The notes beneath the pieces were generated by a model. That model saw only the letters and a program-made list of their open reading frames with translations. It did not search any database and was not told the DNA's origin. The position numbers and the translations under genes are program-made. A DNA stretch of 12,159 bases, taken from NCBI GenBank assembly GCA_964471865.1, contig CAYYHU010000046.1, positions 1 to 12,159 of the forward strand, in the 5' to 3' direction. Each line of letters starts with the position of its first letter. The stretch's first letter is position 1. Source of the stretch: CAYMUC01 sp964471865 (GTDB lineage: Bacteria; Actinomycetota; Acidimicrobiia; Acidimicrobiales; Ilumatobacteraceae). Positions 6,822-12,159 of this stretch are shown here, piece after piece.

Positions 6822-8645
6822 TCAGTCCAGTCCGGCGTACATCGCCTCGATCGCCTCGCCGTACACCTGGTTGACGCCACGACGCTTCAGTTTCGACGTC
6901 GGAGTCAACAACTCACTATCGGGCATCCATTCGGTGCCGATGAGATGGAACTTCTTGATCTGTTCCACCTGGGCGAACTGCGCGTTGACGGCATCCACCC
7001 CGGCTTGCACCTCGGCGATGACCTCGGGATCCGAGGCCAGTTCTTCCGGGCTCGCCCCGCCGCGGCCACGCGCCTGGGCCCAGACCCCGGCGGCCTCGGG
7101 ATCGAGAACCAAGATGGCTGAGACGAACTTGCGGTTGTCGCCGATCGCCGCGGCCTGGCCGATCAGAGGAATCGTCTTGAGCGCCGCTTCGAGGTTCGCA
7201 GGCGAGATGTTCTTGCCGCCCGAGGTGATGATGAGTTCCTTCTTCCGATCGACGATGCGCACGTAGCCCTCATCGTCCATCTGACCGATGTCGCCTGAAT
7301 GCAGCCATCCGTCTACGAGGGTTTCAGCAGTCTTGTCGGGGGCCTTGAGATAGCCCTGGAACACATTGCCGCCACGAATGCACACCTCGCCGTCCTCAGC
7401 GATGAGCAACTCGGCGCCGGGGATGACTTGGCCGACATATCCGGGCTTGTTGCGATGAGGCGTCCAGGTCATCGGACCGCTCGATTCGCTCATGCCATAG
7501 ATCTCCGACAACGGCACGCCGATCGCGTTGTACCACTCGAGGATCTCACGAGGAATCGGCGCAGCGCCCGTGACGGCGACCTCGACGGCATCGAGACCGA
7601 CGAGGCCGCGCACGGTGGAAAATGCGACGGCGTCGAGAAAGGCCCAGGTGTCGATCTGCTCTTGGGTGGCGGTTCCGTCGAGTTGGGCTCGCTTGATCTC
7701 GATCGCCGCCGCGAGTCCCTCATCGAACTTCTGCTTCTTGTCGGGGTCGAGCGAGAGCGCAGCGTTGACGCCGTTGTAGATCTTCTCCCACACGCGCGGC
7801 ACCCCGAAGATGATTTCGGGATGGACCTCTTTGAGATACGGGGCCAACTGGGCGGGATCGGGACAGCAGTAGACGCTGTAGCCCAGGATCATCGCCTGGT
7901 AGTGGCTCATCATGCGCTCGGCGATGTGCGCCATGGGGAGATACGAGACCGCTCGTTTTCCGACGTAGGACTCGAAATCGATACAGCGTCGCAATTGTTC
8001 CACCGTGTAGACGACGTTGAACTGGCTGATCATGACGCCCTTGGGCGGCCCGGTCGTGCCACTGGTGTAGATCAACGTGGCGATGTCCTCGGGCCGGGTC
8101 GCTGCCGCGAGTTCATCGAGATCGCTCGGGGAGGCGTCGATCAGTTCAGCGGCCGAACTCACACCCTCGGGTAGGCCCGATGCGGGCACGTCGATGACGT
8201 AGATCCGCTCGAGAGCGGGCAGTTCGTGACGAATCGAGAGCACCCGATCGAGAAAGCCCTGATCCTCGAGGATCATGATGCGAGCCTCGGCATGCTCCGC
8301 GAGGTACTGGATCTCTTCGGGTGACGAGGAGTTGTAGATGCTCACCGGCGTGGCTCGCAGGAACTGCGCCGCAGTGTCGTACACGTGCATCTCGGGGCGG
8401 TTGCGCATCATGAGCAGCAGGCGCTGTCCGGGTCCCAGACCGGCCGCGCTCAGGCCGGTCGCGGCGCGAGCCACCCGATCGGCGTAGTCGGCAAAGGTCC
8501 AACGCTCCCAGTCTCCGGGCTGACCCGATCGCGCCGAATGCAGCGCTGGCACATCAGGATGCTTGGCGACGAGGTCGCAAAACGCCTGGGGAGCGGTTCG
8601 TCCGGCGACCAGAGAGGTGAGGTCCTCGATCGAGATATCGGCCAC
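6822..8645 (-). CDS. Long-chain fatty acyl-CoA ligase (AMP-forming, FadD15-like)
   Basis: A 607-residue AMP-dependent synthetase that activates a fatty acid with ATP and CoA to acyl-CoA. It carries the P-loop-like A3 motif YTSGTTGPPKG (193-203), YGMSESSG (383-390), DGWLHSGD (445-452) and DRKKELIITSGGKNISP (466-482). The C-terminal catalytic lysine region is TPTSKLKRR (K585). The length and the PEIIFGVPRVWEKI segment match the long-chain group related to FadD15 and eukaryotic-type ligases. A sterol or other bulky carboxylic acid cannot be excluded. The GTG start at 8645 is chosen because GGAGG lies six bases upstream. An in-frame ATG 26 codons earlier gives an atypical N-terminus. The gene is divergent from the thiolase across 205 bases and convergent with the MarR operon. 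It probably works with the thiolase in acyl-CoA degradation. Confidence 0.93.
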   Translation of the reverse strand: MADISIEDLTSLVAGRTAPQAFCDLVAKHPDVPALHSARSGQPGDWERWTFADYADRVARAATGLSAAGLGPGQRLLLMMRNRPEMHVYDTAAQFLRATPVSIYNSSSPEEIQYLAEHAEARIMILEDQGFLDRVLSIRHELPALERIYVIDVPASGLPEGVSSAAELIDASPSDLDELAAATRPEDIATLIYTSGTTGPPKGVMISQFNVVYTVEQLRRCIDFESYVGKRAVSYLPMAHIAERMMSHYQAMILGYSVYCCPDPAQLAPYLKEVHPEIIFGVPRVWEKIYNGVNAALSLDPDKKQKFDEGLAAAIEIKRAQLDGTATQEQIDTWAFLDAVAFSTVRGLVGLDAVEVAVTGAAPIPREILEWYNAIGVPLSEIYGMSESSGPMTWTPHRNKPGYVGQVIPGAELLIAEDGEVCIRGGNVFQGYLKAPDKTAETLVDGWLHSGDIGQMDDEGYVRIVDRKKELIITSGGKNISPANLEAALKTIPLIGQAAAIGDNRKFVSAILVLDPEAAGVWAQARGRGGASPEELASDPEVIAEVQAGVDAVNAQFAQVEQIKKFHLIGTEWMPDSELLTPTSKLKRRGVNQVYGEAIEAMYAGLD

Positions 8646-8651
8646 TGCAAA

Positions 8652-8656
8652 CCTCC
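8652..8656 (-). promoter_or_regulatory. Ribosome binding site deciding the GTG start of the acyl-CoA ligase
   Basis: GGAGG on the minus strand with a six-base spacer before GTG at 8645. It settles this start over the longer in-frame ATG at 8723. Confidence 0.75.
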
Positions 8657-8838
8657 AGAGATCGGGAGCATCACCGGTGTGACGCCTTCCACGTGACCAG
8701 TTTGGCAGAGCCCTTGCGACCATGAGATCACGAGATCGCCCGGAATCGCCGAGGTCCCGGTTTGGGTTCGAGGCCTCATCAGCAGCACAATGCGGTCATC
8801 ACCAGGGAGTTTTTCGCTTCCTGACGGACTCGATACAT
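8657..8838. promoter_or_regulatory. Divergent promoter region between acyl-CoA ligase and thiolase
   Basis: Both genes must be transcribed outward from this stretch, which encodes nothing convincing itself. I see no clear -35/-10 pair. It contains two short perfect palindromes, CACCGGTG (8672-8679) and CACGTG (8690-8695), 10 bases apart and close to the ligase start. These could be half of an operator for a fatty-acid-responsive repressor. This is only a suggestion. Confidence 0.35.
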
Positions 8839-8844
8839 GAGGAG
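8839..8844 (+). promoter_or_regulatory. Ribosome binding site of the thiolase
   Basis: GAGGAG followed by a six-base spacer and ATG at 8851. This fixes the thiolase start. The open frame continues upstream to 8722, but that part has no thiolase character. Confidence 0.75.
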
Positions 8845-8850
8845 CACACC

Positions 8851-10020
8851 ATGACCAACGCCGTGATCGTCGATGCCGTTCGCACTCCGCTCGGAAAGCG
8901 CAATGGCCGCCTCAAGGATTGGCACCCTGTCGATCTCGCCGCCGAAGCGCTCAAGGCGATCCAACAGCGCAACGATCTCGATGCGGCGCTCGTGGACGAT
9001 GTCGTGATGGGCTGCGTGATGCAGGTCGGCGAGCAGGGCGTCAACGTCGCTCGTAACGCCGTTCTCGCTGCGGGCTGGCCCGAAATCGTGCCGGGCACCA
9101 CCATCGACCGCCAGTGCGGTTCCTCCCAGCAGGCCGCTCACTTCGCAGCTCAGGGCGTCATCGCTGGTGCCTATGACATCGTGGTCGCCGCGGGCGTCGA
9201 GGTCATGACCCGGGTGCCGATGGGCTCGTCCATGGCCGATGGCAAGTACGGCCTGCCCTTTGGACCCATGGTCGGGGCCCGCTACGCCCCCGTCGGCGGC
9301 CTGGTGCCCCAGGGGGTGTCCGCCGAGCTCATCGCCGACAAGTGGGGCATCACCCGCGAGGACATGGATCGCTTCGGTCTGCGCAGCCAGGAACTCGCCG
9401 CCCAGGCCACCGCCGAGGGTCGCTTCGAGCGCGAGATCATTCCGGTGCTCGATGCCGAGGGCGTGATGATGACCACCGACGAGGGCATCCGCGAGACCAG
9501 TCTCGAGAAGTTGGCGACTCTCAAGCCGCCGTTCCGCTCCGAAGAAGACGGTGGTCGCGTGACCGCCGGCAACAGCTCCCAGATCACCGATGGTGCCTCG
9601 GCGCTGTTGATCATGAGCGAGGAAAAGGCCGCTCAGCTCGGTCTGACGCCCCGAGCCCGTTTCGTGGGCTTCTCATTGGCTGGCGATGATCCCCGCATGA
9701 TGCTCACCGCACCGATTCCGGCGACTCAGAAGGTTCTGGCTCGCACGGGAATGTCTCTCGACGACATCGACGTGGTCGAGATCAACGAAGCCTTTGCCTC
9801 GGTGGTGCTCGCGTGGGAGAAGGAAATGCACCCCGACATGGCCAAGGTCAACCCCAATGGCGGTGCGATCGCTCTTGGACACCCGCTCGGGGCCTCAGGC
9901 ACTCGGCTCATGGCGACGCTGCTGTGTGAACTCGAGCGCACGGGCGGGCGCTACGGCCTGCAGACCATGTGTGAGGGTGGCGGTATGGCCAACGGCACCA
10001 TCATCGAGCGCCTGGGCTGA
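8851..10020 (+). CDS. Thiolase (acetyl-CoA C-acyltransferase, FadA5/FadA6-like)
   Basis: A 389-residue thiolase, the usual length for the family. Degradative thiolases cleave 3-ketoacyl-CoA with CoA into acetyl-CoA and a shortened acyl-CoA. All catalytic elements are present: nucleophile Cys89 in TTIDRQCGSSQQA, NEAFA at 312-316, His344 in GGAIALGHPLGASG, and Cys374 in MCEGGGMANG. The VIVDAVRTPLGKRNG start and the GEQG...ARNAVLAAG region recall the actinobacterial FadA5/FadA6 group, which includes a sterol side-chain thiolase; I cannot settle chain-length preference. It is divergent from the acyl-CoA ligase and well placed to act with it. A small membrane-protein gene follows 34 bases downstream on the same strand with no clear terminator between them. 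Confidence 0.95.
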   Translation: MTNAVIVDAVRTPLGKRNGRLKDWHPVDLAAEALKAIQQRNDLDAALVDDVVMGCVMQVGEQGVNVARNAVLAAGWPEIVPGTTIDRQCGSSQQAAHFAAQGVIAGAYDIVVAAGVEVMTRVPMGSSMADGKYGLPFGPMVGARYAPVGGLVPQGVSAELIADKWGITREDMDRFGLRSQELAAQATAEGRFEREIIPVLDAEGVMMTTDEGIRETSLEKLATLKPPFRSEEDGGRVTAGNSSQITDGASALLIMSEEKAAQLGLTPRARFVGFSLAGDDPRMMLTAPIPATQKVLARTGMSLDDIDVVEINEAFASVVLAWEKEMHPDMAKVNPNGGAIALGHPLGASGTRLMATLLCELERTGGRYGLQTMCEGGGMANGTIIERLG

Positions 10021-10054
10021 GTCTTCGCCTTCCCCTGGCTTCTAGCCTGGAGAG

Positions 10055-10324
10055 ATGACCGCCGTCGCCATCGGAACCCTCGTGTGGTTGGCGGTGGGCA
10101 TCCTCCTGGCCGTATTCATCTGGCGCGTCGGGATCGGAATGCTGCGGTCCATGACGACACCGTTGCCGCCGCCTCCGCCTCCGGGCGAGATGCGGCGAAT
10201 CAACGTGCGATATCGCTGCATCGTGTGCGGACTCGAACTACGCATGACCTTGGCCCCCGATGAGGATCCGCCGCCCCCTCGACATTGTCTCGAAGACATG
10301 TCCCTCGTCGCGCCGATCGAGTGA
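10055..10324 (+). CDS. Small membrane-anchored protein with Cys/His metal-binding-like motif, function unknown
   Basis: An 89-residue protein. Residues 5-27 form one hydrophobic membrane segment. A proline run (37-43) acts as a spacer, and the C-terminal domain carries CIVCG (C55, C58) and PRHC (H77, C78), spaced like a small zinc ribbon. The segment around APDEDPPPPRHCLEDM resembles a short uncharacterised protein I recall from other actinobacteria. The basic residues just after the helix suggest that the Cys/His domain lies in the cytoplasm. The ATG at 10055 is almost directly preceded by GGAGAG, an unusually short spacing. It may be co-transcribed with the thiolase 34 bases upstream. Function unknown; the gene itself looks real. 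Confidence 0.75.
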   Translation: MTAVAIGTLVWLAVGILLAVFIWRVGIGMLRSMTTPLPPPPPPGEMRRINVRYRCIVCGLELRMTLAPDEDPPPPRHCLEDMSLVAPIE

Positions 10325-10351
10325 CCGGAGTCTGTGACGCTCCCAGCCGTG

Positions 10352-10370
10352 TGTCCACAGGCTGTGGACA
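10352..10370. repeat. Perfect 19-base palindrome of two head-to-head DnaA-box cores
   Basis: TGTCCACAG, one central G, then CTGTGGACA. This is exact dyad symmetry made of two opposed DnaA-box cores. As RNA it could also fold as a seven-base stem with a five-base loop, so a terminator for the small upstream gene is an alternative. No T tract follows. Confidence 0.7.
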
Positions 10371-10390
10371 AAGTTGTTGACGAGTTACGG

Positions 10391-10460
10391 CGATGTCATT
10401 TCGATGTCACCTCGGCGACATGTGACGAGACGCCGGCATCGCTGACACCGGGACATGTCA
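10391..10460. repeat. Repeated CGATGTCA/GACATGT motifs between the DnaA-like boxes
   Basis: CGATGTCA occurs at 10391-10398 and again at 10402-10409, exactly 11 bases (about one helical turn) apart. GACATGTGAC follows at about 10417-10426, and the palindrome GACATGTC lies at 10452-10459 followed by A. The shared core ATGTCA or ATGTGA suggests a protein-binding array, but no known binder is recognised. Confidence 0.45.
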
Positions 10461-10576
10461 TCACCCCAGGTCACAGCCGTGGGGACCCGTTGTGGACAGC
10501 GACGCAGCGGCGTCCACAGACCGTCGCCGGTTCGACGAAGGGTCGTGGCGAGCCTCGGTGGACGACGAGAGTGGCA

Positions 10577-10927
10577 TCAATGGTATTTCGTGGCGGTGAA
10601 CAGGCCCCCGAGGACCGCCACCAGACCGACGACGAGATACCAGTTGTTACGCCCACCGGGAACTGCGCCCAAGTAGTAGAGCAGGATGATCAGGGTTCCC
10701 AGGATGAACAACGCAAACATCAGCACCGGGACCCAAGTCGGGCTCTGGCGTTGCGACATGGGAATCGGCGGGGTGTACCTCGACGAGGGAGCCACATCCC
10801 GATGATCGTCATCGCTCGCAGGTGGGCGCCCGCCTCGCGGCGGTGGGCTGCCCGCAGTGGGCAGATCACCCGGGCGAGTGCCCTTGGGAGTGGTTCGTCC
10901 ACCGGATGTGCGTTTGGGAGGGGCCAC
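10577..10927 (-). CDS. crgA: CrgA-like cell division protein
   Basis: A 116-residue protein with a long Pro/Arg/Ser/Thr-rich cytoplasmic N-terminus (1-62) and two membrane helices, about 64-86 and 95-114. The pattern SPTWVPVLM, a Gly-containing first helix, a short extracytoplasmic loop with an Asn (GGRNNWY) and the ending TATKYH matches CrgA. In mycobacteria and Streptomyces this small protein helps place FtsZ and recruit septal peptidoglycan enzymes. The N-terminus is longer than in mycobacterial CrgA. The start is GTG at 10927, with AGGA four bases upstream. It is divergent from pabA/trpG across about 64 bases. In Mycobacterium tuberculosis crgA and trpG are likewise close together near the origin. 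Identity is likely from topology and ends, since CrgA sequences diverge. Confidence 0.85.
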   Translation of the reverse strand: MAPPKRTSGGRTTPKGTRPGDLPTAGSPPPRGGRPPASDDDHRDVAPSSRYTPPIPMSQRQSPTWVPVLMFALFILGTLIILLYYLGAVPGGRNNWYLVVGLVAVLGGLFTATKYH

Positions 10928-10991
10928 GAATCCTGGACTCTAGTCCCAATGACATTCGACAGGCCCGGCGCGCACCGATAAGGCTGTGGTC
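10928..10991. promoter_or_regulatory. Divergent promoter region between crgA and pabA/trpG
   Basis: The 64 bases must serve both genes. For pabA, TTCGACA (10955-10961) and GATAAG (10977-10982) lie about 15 bases apart and could act as -35 and -10 elements. That would place the transcript start almost at the GTG at 10992, giving a leaderless mRNA. GGACTCTAGTCC (10934-10945) is an imperfect dyad. All of this is tentative. Confidence 0.3.
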
Positions 10992-11588
10992 GTGACCAAG
11001 ATCCTGGTGATCGACAACTACGACAGCTTCGTCTACAACCTCGTTCAATATCTCGGCGAACTCGGTGCCGAACCGATCGTGGTGCGCAACGACGCCATCG
11101 ATATCGACGAGGCCGTGGCTCTCGAACCCGATGGGGTGTTGATCTCCCCCGGACCCGGTCGGCCCGAAGACGCCGGGATCTCGTGTGAGGCGATCACTCG
11201 TTTTTCCCAACTCGGGATCCCCATTCTCGGCGTGTGTCTGGGCCATCAGGCGATCGGCCAGGTCTTCGGAGGCCAGGTCGTCTCGGCTCCCGAGTTGATG
11301 CATGGCAAGACCTCGGCGGTTCGCCATCGTGGGCAGGGCGTCTTCGCAGGTCTCACCGATTCGGTCGAAGCGACCCGTTACCACTCGTTGATCGTCTCCC
11401 GAGAGGGCCTACCCGAGGCTCTCGAGGTGACCGCTGAAACCGAGGACGGTGTGATCATGGGATTGCGGCATCGGGATCTCGAGGTCGAAGGCGTCCAATT
11501 CCACCCCGAGAGCATCCTGACGGGAGCCGGGCACGCGATGGTCGAAGCCTTTCTCGAGCGTTGCCGTCCACGGGCCGAGGTCTCATGA
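10992..11588 (+). CDS. pabA: Glutamine amidotransferase, aminodeoxychorismate/anthranilate synthase component II
   Basis: A 198-residue class I glutamine amidotransferase. It releases ammonia from glutamine for a partner synthase (PabB for folate or TrpE for tryptophan). The N-terminus ILVIDNYDSFVYNLVQYL (4-21) is typical, and ISPGPGRPEDAG (51-62) forms the oxyanion-side loop. The nucleophile is Cys82 in GVCLGHQAIG, and MHGKTS (103-108) contacts the synthase. His171 and Glu173 (QFHPES) complete the triad. No synthase large subunit is in the window, so folate versus tryptophan use cannot be decided; dual-purpose subunits are common. GTG at 10992 (AAGG eight bases upstream) is preferred to GTG at 10986. 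It is divergent from crgA, and its stop overlaps the start of the broken downstream gene as ATGA. Confidence 0.93.
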   Translation: MTKILVIDNYDSFVYNLVQYLGELGAEPIVVRNDAIDIDEAVALEPDGVLISPGPGRPEDAGISCEAITRFSQLGIPILGVCLGHQAIGQVFGGQVVSAPELMHGKTSAVRHRGQGVFAGLTDSVEATRYHSLIVSREGLPEALEVTAETEDGVIMGLRHRDLEVEGVQFHPESILTGAGHAMVEAFLERCRPRAEVS

Positions 11589-11763
11589 AACGCTCGACGT
11601 GACTTCTCGGAGGGCTCGGAGCCCTCGCGGTCATCGGGGCGTTGTCGGCGTCCTCGTCGCTGGTACCGGAGACCGGTCGGGAACGGTGACGGGTTCGATC
11701 ACCTCGGCCAGTGTCGACGAGCGCCTCGGATCCGATTCCGAGCCGGTGGTGTACATGCGAGAT

Positions 11764-11880
11764 TGTCGCGTCAGTAGGTCCCCGGTCCGATGTCCGGCAT
11801 CGCGGATATCGGGAATGACCGTCGAGCGGGGAAGTTCGATCTTCGCCGGCGCCGATCTGCGGAGTGCTCGTCTCGAAGGC
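11764..11880 (+). repeat. Cysteine/pentapeptide module, copy 1
   Basis: A 39-residue module: C-x8-C-P, then E-x-G-x-S, then AGADLRSARLEG. It aligns with copy 2 (11985-12098) at 15 positions, including both Cys, the Pro before and the Pro after the second Cys, E, G, S, AG, DLR, A and the final G. Copies 1 and 2 lie in different frames because of the G tract between them. Confidence 0.55.
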
Positions 11881-11902
11881 CCCTTCGTCGGACTGGATTT
11901 GC

Positions 11903-11913
11903 GGGGGGGGGGG
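11903..11913 (+). repeat. Homopolymer tract of 11 G inside the pentapeptide-repeat-like gene
   Basis: Eleven consecutive G bases sit between segment LDLRG (frame of 11902) and ADLHG (frame of 11913). A tract length divisible by three (6, 9 or 12) would join the two frames; 11 does not. It is a potential slipped-strand site or a base-calling error. Confidence 0.8.
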
Positions 11914-11984
11914 CCGACCTTCACGGCGCGGCCCTCACCGGTGCCAGCCTCGACGGGGTCGAGGCCTTTGGTCTCGTCATCGGC

Positions 11985-12098
11985 TGCGATGTGAATGTCC
12001 GGCCTTTGACATGTCCCTTCGGCGATCTTCGTGACGTTCAATTCGAGGATGGGGACTCCCTTGCGGGATCGGATCTCCGATACGCCAATGTGTCTGGG
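11985..12098 (+). repeat. Cysteine/pentapeptide module, copy 2
   Basis: A 38-residue module with C-x8-C-P (CDVNVRPLTCP), E-x-G-x-S and AGSDLRYANVSG, matching copy 1 with one single-residue gap. The spacing from copy 1 is 221 bases as read, about 73 residues once the frame is repaired. Confidence 0.55.
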
Positions 12099-12159
12099 AT
12101 GACCGTGTTCGATATGGATCTCAGCGGGGTGCTTCTCGATGGCGCTCTGGTTCTCGATT

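Larger units (their letters stand above)
10351..10518. other. Cluster of DnaA-box-like sites; candidate replication origin or DnaA-controlled region
   Basis: Four sites lie in 168 bases of the 252-base non-coding stretch 10325-10576. They are GTGTCCACA at 10351-10359 (plus), a perfect actinobacterial box TTGTCCACA at 10371-10363 (minus), CTGTCCACA at 10499-10491 (minus) and GCGTCCACA at 10510-10518 (plus, weaker). By eye, the 8-mer TGTCCACA or its complement occurs nowhere else in the window. The region is visibly less GC-rich than its surroundings, especially 10371-10410. It sits beside crgA and pabA/trpG, which are origin-proximal in Mycobacterium. DnaA and DnaN genes are not in the window. 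It could be an origin, a DnaA titration site or a DnaA-regulated promoter. Confidence 0.55.
11585..12159 (+). pseudogene. Exported pentapeptide-repeat-like protein, reading frame broken; runs off the right edge
   Basis: As read, this gene is interrupted three times. An ATG at 11585 overlaps the pabA stop (ATGA) and begins MKRST, then an in-frame TGA at 11600-11602. The same frame continues as a convincing hydrophobic signal-peptide core (LLGGLGALAVIGALSASSSL). The next coding-like segment is one frame off (from about 11690), with C11764...CP and FAGADLRSARLEG pentapeptide character. A run of 11 G (11903-11913) then breaks the frame again. Downstream, ADLHGAALTGASLDG and a second Cys module stay open to the window end. 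Both post-signal segments contain the same module, so they belong to one gene. If intact, it would be a secreted protein with a right-handed beta-helix-like fold and cysteines. Pseudogene, phase-variable gene and sequence error all remain possible. No function is assigned. Confidence 0.6.

Noticed and set aside
8672..8695. CACCGGTG and CACGTG palindromes as a defined operator
   Set aside because: Short palindromes are expected by chance in GC-rich DNA; retained only as a hint within the divergent promoter entry.
10334..10981. 215-codon plus-strand open frame across the DnaA-box region and opposite crgA
   Set aside because: No recognisable motif, antisense to crgA for much of its length, and the upstream half lies in the repeat-rich non-coding stretch.
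11600..11602. TGA as selenocysteine or a reassigned codon
   Set aside because: The position is in a signal peptide, no SECIS-like element was recognised, and many genes in the window stop at TGA.
1..12159. Mobile element, CRISPR array, tRNA or rRNA genes
   Set aside because: No transposase or integrase motifs, no regularly spaced repeats with spacers, and no tRNA- or rRNA-like segment were recognised on either strand.

Overview
The window is GC-rich, tightly packed and has the gene repertoire of a high-GC actinobacterium. CrgA, the DUF2510 N-terminus on a PrsW protease, TGTCCACA-type DnaA boxes and heavy use of GTG starts all point that way. The protein style suggests Acidimicrobiia (an Ilumatobacter/Microthrix-like lineage), but this is a reading of the proteins and not a database match. 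No tRNA, rRNA, CRISPR array, insertion sequence or integrase was seen.

Region 1 (about 1-4959, minus strand) is one probable five-gene operon. In transcription order it holds a SpoU/TrmH-type RNA 2'-O-methyltransferase, a PrsW-family intramembrane protease, an exported HtrA-like lipoprotein with a PDZ domain, and two class I SAM-dependent methyltransferases. The last methyltransferase is cut by the left edge. Three of the four junctions are 4-base ATGA overlaps, so translation is probably coupled. The HtrA-like protein appears to have lost its catalytic serine, which makes it a candidate pseudoprotease or sensor partnered with the intramembrane protease.

Region 2 (about 4960-6775, plus strand) is a divergent two-gene operon: a ferredoxin/rubredoxin-reductase-type flavoprotein, then a MarR-family regulator joined by another ATGA overlap. 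It ends in a stem-loop region that faces the next gene.

Region 3 (6822-10020) is a lipid-metabolism pair read divergently from a 205-base intergenic region: a long-chain fatty acyl-CoA ligase (minus) and a thiolase (plus). They could act at the activation and cleavage steps of fatty acid or sterol side-chain degradation.

Region 4 (10021-12159) resembles the origin-proximal part of actinobacterial chromosomes. It holds a small membrane protein with a cysteine/histidine motif, a 252-base non-coding stretch with a cluster of DnaA-box-like sites, crgA (cell division, minus), and pabA/trpG (glutamine amidotransferase, plus). The DnaA-box cluster, next to crgA and pabA/trpG, is a candidate replication origin or DnaA-controlled region and is the most striking non-coding signal. 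The right end holds a secreted pentapeptide-repeat-like gene coupled to pabA. As read, it is broken by an in-frame TGA, a frame change and an 11-base G tract. Whether this is a pseudogene, phase variation or sequence error cannot be settled here.
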